A stretch of 64,000 nucleotides of DNA. It comes from DASYRM01 sp036004405. Lineage in GTDB: Bacteria > Acidobacteriota > Vicinamibacteria > Vicinamibacterales > UBA2999. Numbering within the stretch: the first letter of the stretch is position 1; each line of letters starts with the position of its first letter. The stretch covers positions 34,036 through 98,035 of the forward strand of contig DASYRM010000158.1 in NCBI GenBank assembly GCA_036004405.1. Direction: 5' to 3'. Under the pieces are notes generated by a model. The model had not been told where the DNA came from. It was given only the letters and a program-made list of their open reading frames with translations, and searched no databases. Positions 41,849 to 50,485 of this stretch are shown piece after piece. The translations under genes were made by a program, and so were the position numbers.

Positions 41849-41901
41849 GGGCCGCCTGATTTGTCCGCCGTAGCTTGGCGGAGGCGGAAGGCGGCCCTTA
41901 C
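41849..41901 (-). repeat. REP-like palindrome split by a 29-nt insert
   Basis: Arm GGGCCGCC (41849-41856) and arm GGCGGCCC (41890-41897) with a head GTAA instead of GTAG (41898-41901). The loop is interrupted by 41860-41888. That insert starts TTTGTCCGCC, holds TCCGCC and GGCGGA arms around GTAGCTT, and is flanked by GA on both sides. The TTA at 41898-41900 is the ppk1 copy B stop (TAA). Confidence 0.75.
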
Positions 41902-44024
41902 GGCTCGCGCGCTTCTGCGTAGTACTTCAGCAGCGCCTGCTGCGCGCTGAAGTCGTCGGGCGAGCCGGTCGTCAGGCGATGGTAGCGGCCGGTCGAGTCG
42001 AGCGACATCGCCGCGGCGCTGTCGCGCAGGTACGCGTCCAGCACGACCTGCCGGATGTGCGTGAGCAGCGCCCGATCGCGAATGGGCGTCATCGTTTCGA
42101 CGCGGCGGTCGAGGTTGCGTTCCATCAGGTCGGCGCTGCTCAAGTAGAGCTCCTCGTGGCCGCCGTTCTGGAACCAGAGGATGCGCGAGTGCTCGAGAAA
42201 ACGCCCCACGACCGAGCGCACGCGAATGCGCTCGCTCACGCCGGGGATGCCCGGCCGCAGGCTGCAGATGCCGCGGACGACGAGGTCGATCTCGACCCCG
42301 GCCTGTGACGCCGCGTAGAGCTCGCGAATCATCTGATCGTCGGTCACCGCGTTCAGCTTGGCGATGATGTGCGCGGGCCGGCCGGCCCGGGCGTGCTCGG
42401 CCTCGCGGCGAATGAGCTCCCGAATCTGCGTGCGGAGCTGCATCGGCGCCACCACCAGCCGCCGGTACTCGCGCTGGTTCGAGTAGCCGGTGAGGTAGTT
42501 GAAGATGTCGGACACGTCGGCCACGACTTCCGGGTCCGCGGTGAAGAGACCGACGTCGGTGTACACCTTCGCCGTGACCGGGTTGTAGTTGCCGGTCGAC
42601 GTGTGCACGTAGCGCTGCACGCCGGCGGGCTCCTGCCGGATGACCAGGCACAGCTTGGCGTGCGTCTTCAGGCTGGCAAACCCGTAGACCACGTGGATGC
42701 CATGCGCCTCGAGGCGCCGCGCCCACCTGATGTTGTTGCGCTCGTCGAAGCGCGCCTTGAGCTCCACCAGCACCGCGACCTGCTTGCCATCTTCCGCGGC
42801 TTCGATCAGCAGCGGAATGAGTGGCGAGTCGGGCCCGATGCGGTAGAGCGTCATCTTGATCGCAATTACCTGGCGGTCGCGCACCGCGGCGCGGAGGAAC
42901 GTCTCCACCGTCGCGAACGACTCGAACGGGTGATGCACCAGGACGTCCTGGTAGCGGATCAGATCGAAGATGACTTCCGGATCCTCGTCGGCGCGCCACA
43001 AGCTGCGCGCCGAGAACGGCGGGTCCTTGAGATCCGGCCGCGGCACGCGGGCCAGCTGGTGCCAGTCGCCGAAGCCCAGACGCTCGGTGGAACGCACCAC
43101 GACGTCGTCGTTGACGCCGAAGTTCTCCACCAGGATGTCGAGCACGCGCGCCGGCATGTCGGACTCGACCTGCAGCAGCGAGATGGGGCCGCGCCGGAGT
43201 TGCCGCAGGCTGCGGTCGACGAACTCCAGCAGGTCCTCGGCGTCCTCTTCGTCCTCGACCGCCAGATCGGCGTCGCGCACGATGCGGAAGAGATGCGCGC
43301 CGTGCACCTGCGTGCCCGGGAAGAGCTCGTGGATGTTGGCGCGCACGACGTCCTCGAGGAACACGAACGTATACGGGCCGTGGCCCAGCGATTCCGGAAG
43401 CTGCACGAAGCGCGGCAGGACGTCCGGCACCTTGACGCGCGCGAACTTGATGCGCCCGGCGTGGCGCACCACCACCGCGAAGTTCTTGCTCAGATTCGAG
43501 ATGAACGGGAACGGGTGCCCGGGGTCGAACGCCAGCGGCGTGAGCACCGGGCAGATGTCGCGCGAGAAGTAGCCGTTCAGGTACTCGTGCACCTCCGGCG
43601 TCCACCGTTGCGGATCGAGCAGGTGGATCTGCTCGTGCTCGAGCAGCTCCCGGAGCGAGGTCCACGTCGAGGCCACCGCCTCGAGCATCACGTGCGCACA
43701 CGAACGCATCGCTTCGAGCTGCTGGCCGGTGGTGTAGCCGTCGGGCGCCACCTCTTCGACGCCGGCGCGGAACCGCCGCATCGTGGTGGCCACGCGGATC
43801 ATGAAGAACTCGTCGAGGTTCGTCCCCGTGATCGCCAGGAACTTCACGCGCTCGAGCAGCGGATGGCGCTCGTCCTGCGCCTGCGCGAGCACTCGCTGGT
43901 TGAATTCGAGCCAGCTCAGCTCGCGGTTGATGTAGAGCGCCGGGTCCTTGAGATTGATCGGAGGAGGCGCGCTCTCGCCCTCTGACGGCTCGGCGACGGA
44001 GGCTCTTTGAAGCTGCTGGTCCAT
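41898..44024 (-). CDS. ppk1: Polyphosphate kinase 1, copy B
   Basis: 708 residues from the ATG at 44024 (MDQQLQ). It shares long identical blocks with copy A: INRELSWLEFNQRVL, TNLDEFFMIRV, YVHTSTGNYN and VGRFLEHSRILWF. Both catalytic histidines are kept, so neither copy looks degenerate. A GTG at 44066 would add 14 residues. The two genes are divergent enough at the DNA level to be an old duplication. Its stop is formed by the mutated head of the repeat at 41849-41901. Confidence 0.9.
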   Translation of the reverse strand: MDQQLQRASVAEPSEGESAPPPINLKDPALYINRELSWLEFNQRVLAQAQDERHPLLERVKFLAITGTNLDEFFMIRVATTMRRFRAGVEEVAPDGYTTGQQLEAMRSCAHVMLEAVASTWTSLRELLEHEQIHLLDPQRWTPEVHEYLNGYFSRDICPVLTPLAFDPGHPFPFISNLSKNFAVVVRHAGRIKFARVKVPDVLPRFVQLPESLGHGPYTFVFLEDVVRANIHELFPGTQVHGAHLFRIVRDADLAVEDEEDAEDLLEFVDRSLRQLRRGPISLLQVESDMPARVLDILVENFGVNDDVVVRSTERLGFGDWHQLARVPRPDLKDPPFSARSLWRADEDPEVIFDLIRYQDVLVHHPFESFATVETFLRAAVRDRQVIAIKMTLYRIGPDSPLIPLLIEAAEDGKQVAVLVELKARFDERNNIRWARRLEAHGIHVVYGFASLKTHAKLCLVIRQEPAGVQRYVHTSTGNYNPVTAKVYTDVGLFTADPEVVADVSDIFNYLTGYSNQREYRRLVVAPMQLRTQIRELIRREAEHARAGRPAHIIAKLNAVTDDQMIRELYAASQAGVEIDLVVRGICSLRPGIPGVSERIRVRSVVGRFLEHSRILWFQNGGHEELYLSSADLMERNLDRRVETMTPIRDRALLTHIRQVVLDAYLRDSAAAMSLDSTGRYHRLTTGSPDDFSAQQALLKYYAEAREP

Positions 44025-44099
44025 GAAGGGGGCGCCCCTGGATACCCGGGTCGTCGATCTTAGCACTCGGATGTAACGTGAACAGATGGGTCAGCCCTA

Positions 44100-44222
44100 A
44101 GTGACTCTGCTAGAGCGAGTTGCGACTTCTCGAGTGCTGGGTTGGCCGAGTTTGACCCACTCCGCCCACTCCGCCTTCTCTGCCCTCTCCGCCCTCTCTG
44201 ATCAGATGCCCTCTCTGCCTCC
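44100..44222. repeat. Polypyrimidine short-period repeat (about 9 nt)
   Basis: Units of the type ACTCCGCCC / TCTCCGCCC / TCTCTGCCC repeat with period 9 from about 44157 in the gap between the ABC permease and ppk1 copy B. No gene or promoter is recognised here. Confidence 0.5.
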
Positions 44223-44226
44223 AGGC

Positions 44227-45987
44227 TCAGCTCAAGCCGAGGCGCTGCGTCGGCGGTTCGGGCATCTCGTCGAACTCGAAGGGTCGGGGAGTGCGGCGCC
44301 GGAAGGCGTCGACCGCGCGCAAGGTCAGGAAGGTCCCGGCGAGCGCGGCGGCAAAGGTGGGCGCGGTGCCGGACTTCAGTGCCGCCAGCTCGATGTGGGC
44401 GAACTGATAGGTGAAGAAGATGAACCCCGCAAGGGCGATCGGCAGCATCGTCTTCAGGTCGCCGGGCAGATAGCCGCAGGCGAACGGCATCTTGCGATAG
44501 CTCAGAAAGATCGTTTCGAGGATCACGGCGCCACCCGCGAGGCCGCACAGCGCGATCGCGAGCGCATCGGCCAGGTTGAAGACGAGCGCGTAGAACGGCA
44601 GTAGCACCAGCACGGGACCGGCGATGAAGAGCAGCGCGCCCGCCGCCTTGGCGCCCGCGACGTGCGGCCGGGTGTCGCCGGCCCACGCCACTTGCACCGC
44701 CCAGTTGGCCGCGAGCTCCGCGGGCACGCGTACCGCGTGACGGAAGCCGATGAGGAGCGCCGTCAGCAGCACCGGCTGCACCGCCAGGACACCGGCCGTC
44801 ATCGGCACGCTGTCCGGGGCGCGTGTCGCGCTGCCCACCGCTATGGCGAACACGCTCGCGGTGAGTCCGAACGCGAGCGACGCGGCAAGCGTCAGCCGGT
44901 GCTGGGCGCTGCGCAGCAGCGTCTGCAGGGTGAAGAAGAAGCTCGCCTGCGTCTCGGGTTGGCGGATCACGACGCGAGCGGCCGCGCCGATGCCGCGCCG
45001 GATCCATCCGGCGGTGGCGGTCGCCGGCGGTGGCGGCACCATGCGCCGGTTGTTCCAGGCAAAGAGCAGGATGGCCGACAGGGTGACGGCGGTGAGCTTG
45101 ACGACGGCGGTGAGCGCAAGATCAGGGAAGAGCGTGCGCGCCCCGCCATAGAGCCGCGTCGCGCGCGCTTCGGCCTCGCGGATCCGTGGCGGCATCGGCC
45201 GGCGCGGCAGGTCCGCGATGATGTGGCCGACGGCCATTTCCTGCAGGCCGACGAACCACAGCGGCGGCGCCATGAGCGCCGCGCGCGACTGCGGCTCGAG
45301 CCACACGCGATTGATTCGCGACACGACGACCGGCAGCAGCAGGAACGCGCACGCCACCGCCACCAGCATCGCGGACTGCACCACCGCCGACACACGCGCG
45401 AAGAGCGCGCGGCCGAGCACGGCGTGCAGCAGCCCGCGGAGCGCGAGGACCGCGAAGAAGCCGAATGCGGCCGCCATCGCCACCGTCATCGCCTGGGCGA
45501 GGATCAGCACCGGAAGCTGCCAGGCCCTGATCGGCAGCTTCGACACCATCAACGCCGGCGCGATGACGCACGACGCCACGTTGAGGGCACCAGCGAACAT
45601 TGCGGCAAAGCGAACCAGCGCGCCGAACTTCGCCCCGACAATCGTGTGCGTGCGAATCGGCATCGCGCCGAGTACCGAGGCGTCGCGGGCGTCGACCGCC
45701 AGCCCGTCCCACGCGAGCAGCGTCACGAGCGCCGTGGCGGTCATCGACGCCGAGACGAACAGGAAGTGATCGAAGAGCGCCGAGATCGCCGTCGCGCCCG
45801 GTGTCTGGTACGGGTTGAACAGGTACTTCATCGAGACGAGAACCGAGACGAAGAGCCCCATCGAGGCCAGGCCGCCGCAGATCATGGCCAGGCTTTCGTG
45901 CCGGTCCGCGTTGGGCGAGATCAGGTCGTCGTCGACCAGCCGCCGCAGGAAATGGGCGGTGAGGAGCCGCCGCGCCTCGGACGCCAT
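44227..45987 (-). CDS. Large ABC-2-like membrane permease
   Basis: 586 residues with about twelve hydrophobic helices. There is no ATP-binding motif. It lies 10 nt after the ABC ATPase stop and is therefore the likely permease of that transporter. It resembles the large exporter-type permeases of Acidobacteria found with PadR-controlled ATPases, but no substrate can be named. Confidence 0.72.
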   Translation of the reverse strand: MASEARRLLTAHFLRRLVDDDLISPNADRHESLAMICGGLASMGLFVSVLVSMKYLFNPYQTPGATAISALFDHFLFVSASMTATALVTLLAWDGLAVDARDASVLGAMPIRTHTIVGAKFGALVRFAAMFAGALNVASCVIAPALMVSKLPIRAWQLPVLILAQAMTVAMAAAFGFFAVLALRGLLHAVLGRALFARVSAVVQSAMLVAVACAFLLLPVVVSRINRVWLEPQSRAALMAPPLWFVGLQEMAVGHIIADLPRRPMPPRIREAEARATRLYGGARTLFPDLALTAVVKLTAVTLSAILLFAWNNRRMVPPPPATATAGWIRRGIGAAARVVIRQPETQASFFFTLQTLLRSAQHRLTLAASLAFGLTASVFAIAVGSATRAPDSVPMTAGVLAVQPVLLTALLIGFRHAVRVPAELAANWAVQVAWAGDTRPHVAGAKAAGALLFIAGPVLVLLPFYALVFNLADALAIALCGLAGGAVILETIFLSYRKMPFACGYLPGDLKTMLPIALAGFIFFTYQFAHIELAALKSGTAPTFAAALAGTFLTLRAVDAFRRRTPRPFEFDEMPEPPTQRLGLS

Positions 45988-45997
45988 GAGGACCTCC

Positions 45998-46801
45998 TCA
46001 GGCGCGCATGGCCGCCACGTCGGCGATGTCCGACGCGGTGCGGGCCGGGTCGTCCTGGACGACGAGCTCGGCGAACACGGCTTCGAGCGAGTCGCGCGAC
46101 ATCAGCGCCCGCAAGTTGGCGGTGGAGTCGTCGGCCACGACGGCGCCGCGGTGCAGCACCATGACGCGCGAGCACACGCGTTCCACCGATTCCATGATGT
46201 GGGAGCTGTAGAGGATGGCCTTGCCGCGGCGCGCGAGCTCGGTGATGAGACTGCGCAGCACGAGCACGGCGGTGACGTCGAGGCCCGATTCGGGCTCGTC
46301 GAGAATCAGCAGGTCGGGGTCGTGCAGGAGGGCGGCGCTGATGAGCACCTTCTGCTTCATCCCCTTGGAGTAGCTGCTGATCGGCTGATCGGCGGCGCTC
46401 AGGATGCCGAAGAGGTCGAGCAGGCTCGCGATCTTTTTCTCGAGCAGCGCCACCGGCAGCTCGCGCAGACGCCCCACGAGCTCCAAGTACTCGCGACCGG
46501 ACAGGAACGGGTAGACGTGCGCCTCTTCCGGCACGTATCCGAGCCTGCGCCGGAACGCGACCAGATCGTTGTAGATGTTTCGCCCGTCGTGCAGCACGGT
46601 GCCGTCGCTCGGTTCCGTGAGCCCGGTCAGCATGCGCACCGTGGTCGTCTTGCCCGATCCGTTCGGCCCGAGGTAGCCGATGACTTCTCCGGGACGGACC
46701 ACCACGTCCACCTCACGCACGACGGCCACCGAGGAGTAGCGCTTGACCAGCCCGCGGGCCTCGAGCCCGCGGCCGCCGCCGTTGCGTGAGCCGCCCATCA
46801 T
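45998..46801 (-). CDS. ABC transporter ATP-binding protein
   Basis: 267 residues. Walker A GPNGSGKTT (45-53), Q-loop region, the signature SYSKGMKQKV in place of LSGGQ, Walker B LLILDEPESGLD and a switch His in YSSHIMES. This variant signature is typical of ABC-2 exporter ATPases. The ATG at 46801 overlaps the preceding stop as ATGA. Confidence 0.9.
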   Translation of the reverse strand: MMGGSRNGGGRGLEARGLVKRYSSVAVVREVDVVVRPGEVIGYLGPNGSGKTTTVRMLTGLTEPSDGTVLHDGRNIYNDLVAFRRRLGYVPEEAHVYPFLSGREYLELVGRLRELPVALLEKKIASLLDLFGILSAADQPISSYSKGMKQKVLISAALLHDPDLLILDEPESGLDVTAVLVLRSLITELARRGKAILYSSHIMESVERVCSRVMVLHRGAVVADDSTANLRALMSRDSLEAVFAELVVQDDPARTASDIADVAAMRA

Positions 46802-47298
46802 TCGACGACTCGTACGATGCTGGTACCGGGCGACGGCACGCCCTTCGAGAGCAGGCGCGTGACGATCGCGCGCCCGGCGTACAACGCCAGCACGCTCGCG
46901 GCGGCCAGGAAGCCGGGTGTCGGACCACCGCCCCACGTGGCCGCGATCACTTTGCCCAGGTGCCGCCCGCGCCCGTCGAGACCGAGCAGCAGCACCACCA
47001 TCCAGGTCGAGTGCGCCGCGTGCAGCAGCACCAGCGCCGTCAGCGTCACCAGATCGTGCTCGCGCACGAAGGCGCGCGCGCGGCGGGCGACGCCGTCGTC
47101 GCAGGCGGCGGCCATGCCGATCCAGACCGTCCGGTAGGCGTCCATCCGCTCCGCCAGGCGTCCACTGCTCTCGAGCTGAAGGTCCGCGATCGCGGGCTCG
47201 ACGAGCAGTGCGAACGACTCCGGCGAGAACAGGAGGCGCGACGCCGCGGCCATCCACCGGCCGCGCAGGGCCGGCTGCCGATCTGCAGAAGCCTTCAT
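46798..47298 (-). CDS. Membrane protein of unknown function in the ABC operon
   Basis: 166 residues. A cytosolic N-terminal half (about 1-80, FSPESFALLVEPAIADL) precedes two membrane helices (DLVTLTALVLLHAAHSTWMVVLLL and a second near 130-150). No family recognised. It overlaps its neighbours by 1 nt and 4 nt, so the four genes PadR, this, ATPase and permease are one operon. Confidence 0.6.
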   Translation of the reverse strand: MKASADRQPALRGRWMAAASRLLFSPESFALLVEPAIADLQLESSGRLAERMDAYRTVWIGMAAACDDGVARRARAFVREHDLVTLTALVLLHAAHSTWMVVLLLGLDGRGRHLGKVIAATWGGGPTPGFLAAASVLALYAGRAIVTRLLSKGVPSPGTSIVRVVE

Positions 47299-47609
47299 TA
47301 CCGTGCCTCGGCGGGCCGCAGGCTGATGGCCTGTTGCAAAGACTGATATGCCTGCCGCACGGTGGCGCCGTACGCGGTGGTTTTGTACAACCGGCGGGGC
47401 AGTCCGATGGCGCCCGGCGCCCGCTCCTCCTGCCGCGACTCGACAAAGCCCTTGGCTTCCATGCGGGCAAGCGTGACGTAGACCGATCCGCGCTTCACGC
47501 GCCCGCCGGACGTCGACACCAGTTCGAGGCCGAACCGCTCGCCGTCGCCCATCAGATCGAGCAGCAGCGCTTCGGTGGCCGACATCGATGGAACCTTTAT
47601 TTCATCCAT
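47298..47609 (-). CDS. PadR-family transcriptional regulator
   Basis: 103 residues, a winged helix of PadR type (ATEALLLDLMGDGERFGLELV, GSVYVTLARMEAKGFVESRQEE, YKTTAYGATVRQAYQSL). PadR proteins commonly repress the adjacent exporter operon and are released by a small ligand. It has a sigma-70-like promoter (47619-47646) and begins the operon. Confidence 0.88.
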   Translation of the reverse strand: MDEIKVPSMSATEALLLDLMGDGERFGLELVSTSGGRVKRGSVYVTLARMEAKGFVESRQEERAPGAIGLPRRLYKTTAYGATVRQAYQSLQQAISLRPAEAR

Positions 47610-47618
47610 GATTGGCGC

Positions 47619-47646
47619 ATCTTACTCCCTGTCAGAGCGTTGTCAA
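47619..47646 (-). promoter_or_regulatory. Sigma-70-type promoter of the PadR-ABC operon
   Basis: Minus strand TTGACA (47646-47641), 16-nt spacer, TAAGAT (47624-47619), then 9 nt to the ATG. The -35 is a perfect consensus. The leader would be at most a few nucleotides. Confidence 0.7.
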
Positions 47647-47647
47647 G

Positions 47648-47690
47648 ACCCTACCTGACTCACCTGACCCACCGGACCTGCCTGACCGCA
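47648..47690. repeat. Short-period repeat (about 9 nt)
   Basis: Units of the form ACCTGACTC, ACCTGACCC, ACCGGACCT, GCCTGACCG. Part of the divergent promoter region; same style as the tract at 44157. Confidence 0.45.
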
Positions 47691-47697
47691 AGTGTCT

Positions 47698-47703
47698 TAG
47701 GAT
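47698..47703 (+). promoter_or_regulatory. Candidate -10 box of the VWA-TPR gene
   Basis: TAGGAT, 7 nt before the ATG at 47711. Confidence 0.4.
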
Positions 47704-47710
47704 CGGCCCC

Positions 47711-50485
47711 ATGGAAACGCGGAGGCCCCGAGTGTTTGCCGCGGCCGCGTTCGTGATGGCGGCCGGGGCGTCGAGCGTGAACGCGCAGGAGCCGGCGCCG
47801 CCGCCGGCGACGCAGGGTCCCACCTTCCGATCCGGAGTCGATCTGATCACGGTCGACGTCGGCGTCGTGGACGGGCGCGGCAACCCGGTTGCGGACCTGG
47901 GTGCTGCCGAATTCTCGGTGAAGATCGACGGCGAGGTGCGCCGGGTGGTGTCGGCGGAACTCGTGAAGGTGGACCTCGAGGCGGCGAAGAAGCAGGTCGC
48001 CGACAAGAGCGAGACGTTCTACACCAGCAACCTCACCCCGCTCAACGGCCGGCAGATCGTCATCGCCGTCGATCAGATGCACATCCGCCCGGGCGCTATT
48101 CGCCCGATCATGGCGGCAGCCTCGCGCTTTCTCGACAAGCTGAGCCCCCTCGACCAGGTCGCGTTCATCGTCTTCCCCGAGCCCGGGCCGCGTGTGAACT
48201 TCACCGCCGACAAGCTGCGCCTCCGCCTGGCCATGCAGGGGCTGATCGGACAGCACCCGCGCGCCATCGCGGGACGCTACAACATCGGCGTGACCGAGGC
48301 GGTGGCCATCACCAACCGGCGCGATCAGCTGATGCTGGCCCAGGTGGCTGTTCGCGAGTGCCGCGGCGGCGATCCGATGCAGCGAGCGCAGTGCGAACGC
48401 GACATCGTGACCGAGGCGAGCGAGATCGCCCGCCGTCTGCGCGAGGAGACCGAAGAATCCGTGGCCGGGCTCTCGATGATCCTCCGCCAGCTGACCACCG
48501 TGGACGGGCACAAATCGCTCATCCTGCTGTCTGAAGGGCTCGCGCTCGACGATCAGAACGAGCTGCGGCGGCTGGTAGCCCTGGCCGGGGCGGCGCGCAC
48601 GTCCATCAACGTGATGGCGCTCGACCTCCAGCGCGGCGACGTCACCGTGGGCGAGTCGCCGCCCACCGAGACCCAGGACCGCCGTATCCAGATGCAGGGC
48701 CTCGAGGGGCTGGCGACGATGTCGATGGGCTCGCTCTTCTACATCGCCGGGACCGGCGACCCCATCTTCGAGCGCCTCAGCTCCGAGATTTCCGCCTACT
48801 ACCTGCTCGGCGTCGAGCAGCGGCCGAAAGACCGCGAGGGGGATCGCCACCGCATCGACGTGGACGTGCGGCGGCGCGGCGTCTCCATCCGGTCGCGGCA
48901 GGCGTTCGTGTTGTCGCCCACCGTGAGCGCGGCCAGGTCGGCGAACGACAGCCTGCGTGACGCCCTGCTGTCGCCGTTCGCGGTGTCGGGGCTGCCGCTG
49001 CGCGTCACCACGTTCGCGCACCACGACCCGGCGAGCGACAAGGTGCGGCTGATGGTGTCCGCACAGGTGGGGCAGCCCGGCGCGGCCAAAGGCGAGTTCA
49101 CCGTCGGCTATCTGCTCGTCGCCGACGACAACCGCATCGCCGGTAACTACCTCGAGAAGCGGACGCTCGAGCCCGCGGGCACCAGCGGCAACGAGCCGCT
49201 GGACTTCCTGGGCGGCGTGGTCGTCGAGCCTGGCATCTACACGCTGCGCTTCGGCGTCGTCGATTCGGCGGGGCGCCGCGGCAGCGTGTTGCGCGAGGTC
49301 AACGCCTGGAAGATGGCGGGGGAGACGCTGGCGCTCGGTGATCTCATCGTCGGCTCGACGCCCGAGGCCGGGAAGCCGCTGCGCGCCGGCCTGGAACCGC
49401 ACGTCACGAGCGACCTGCTCGCCGCGCACCTGGAGCTGTACTCCACGGCGGCGGCCACCTTTGAAAAGGCGTCGGTCACGATGGACGTCGTCGAAGATCC
49501 CGACGGCGCCGCGCTGGCCAGCACCACCGCGCAGTTGGCGGACGGCCCCAGGCCGACGTGGCGGGTTGCCGTGGGGCTCGTGCCGGTGCGGGCGCTCCCG
49601 CCGGGGCGCTACGTGGCGCGGGCGCGGATCACGCGCGAGGGCAAAGCGGTGGGCGTGCTGACGCGCCCGTTCATCCTCGACCGTCCCGCCGCGCCGACCG
49701 CGGTCTCGTACGCGGAGCGCGCCGCGGCCGCCAAGGCCTTTGCGTCCACGCTGCCGAAGTTCGATCGCGAGGCGATGATGGCGCGCGACCTGCTCGGTCC
49801 GATGCTCGACGTGGTGGAGAAGCGATCGGCCACGCTCAAGGATGCGATGGTGGAGGCGCGCGCGGGGCGCTACGGCGCCGCCGCGCTCGAGGCGCTCGGC
49901 TCGGGCGACCAGACCGCGGCCGCCTTCCTCCGCGGCGTCGACTTCTACGCCAAGGGCCAGCTCGATCAGGCGGCGACGCAGCTGGCGATTGCCGCCGGCC
50001 CGCGGCGCGACTTCTTCCCGGCCGCGTTCTTCCTTGGCGCAGCCTACGCCTCGGTGGGGCGCGATCGCGACGCCGCCGGCGTGTGGCAGATGTCGATGGG
50101 CACGGAGTCGAGGCCGACGGCGTTCTATGCAATGGTCGCCGACGCCCGCCTGCGTGACGGGATACCCGACGCCGCCATCGACATCCTCAAACCGGCTTAC
50201 GCGGCCCAGCCCACCAACGACGACCTCGCGCGGCGACTGGGCATGGCCTATGTCATGACCACCCGCTATTCGGAGGCCATGCCGATCCTCGACGCGTTTC
50301 TGTCGCGGCACCCGGCCGATCAGGGGCTGCTGCTCGCCGCCATCGTCAGCCAGTACGAGATCGTGCAGGGCGGCCAGGTGGCGTCGGTCGAGGACGTGAC
50401 CAAGATGCGGCGCTACGTCAGCGCCTACAAGGGTTCCGAATCCACGCTGGCGCGCAAGTACCTGGAGGCGATTCAGTCGAAGTGA
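47711..50485 (+). CDS. Secreted VWFA-related protein with TPR-like C-terminus
   Basis: 924 residues from the ATG at 47711. Signal peptide (cleavage near VNAQE), then a VWFA-related domain (TFRSGVDLITVDVGVVDGRGNPVADL). The expected MIDAS DxSxS is replaced by VDQMHIR, so metal binding is probably lost. The middle is beta-rich, and the last about 170 residues show TPR-like helical repeats (ALGSGDQTAAAFLRGVDFYAKGQLDQAATQL). The glycosidase gene overlaps its stop by 4 nt. It is one of three VWFA-related proteins in the window. Confidence 0.75.
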   Translation: METRRPRVFAAAAFVMAAGASSVNAQEPAPPPATQGPTFRSGVDLITVDVGVVDGRGNPVADLGAAEFSVKIDGEVRRVVSAELVKVDLEAAKKQVADKSETFYTSNLTPLNGRQIVIAVDQMHIRPGAIRPIMAAASRFLDKLSPLDQVAFIVFPEPGPRVNFTADKLRLRLAMQGLIGQHPRAIAGRYNIGVTEAVAITNRRDQLMLAQVAVRECRGGDPMQRAQCERDIVTEASEIARRLREETEESVAGLSMILRQLTTVDGHKSLILLSEGLALDDQNELRRLVALAGAARTSINVMALDLQRGDVTVGESPPTETQDRRIQMQGLEGLATMSMGSLFYIAGTGDPIFERLSSEISAYYLLGVEQRPKDREGDRHRIDVDVRRRGVSIRSRQAFVLSPTVSAARSANDSLRDALLSPFAVSGLPLRVTTFAHHDPASDKVRLMVSAQVGQPGAAKGEFTVGYLLVADDNRIAGNYLEKRTLEPAGTSGNEPLDFLGGVVVEPGIYTLRFGVVDSAGRRGSVLREVNAWKMAGETLALGDLIVGSTPEAGKPLRAGLEPHVTSDLLAAHLELYSTAAATFEKASVTMDVVEDPDGAALASTTAQLADGPRPTWRVAVGLVPVRALPPGRYVARARITREGKAVGVLTRPFILDRPAAPTAVSYAERAAAAKAFASTLPKFDREAMMARDLLGPMLDVVEKRSATLKDAMVEARAGRYGAAALEALGSGDQTAAAFLRGVDFYAKGQLDQAATQLAIAAGPRRDFFPAAFFLGAAYASVGRDRDAAGVWQMSMGTESRPTAFYAMVADARLRDGIPDAAIDILKPAYAAQPTNDDLARRLGMAYVMTTRYSEAMPILDAFLSRHPADQGLLLAAIVSQYEIVQGGQVASVEDVTKMRRYVSAYKGSESTLARKYLEAIQSK

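Noticed and set aside
39500..44024. One ppk1 gene split by a frameshift
   Set aside because: Each copy has a complete N-terminus, both catalytic His regions and a full C-terminus.
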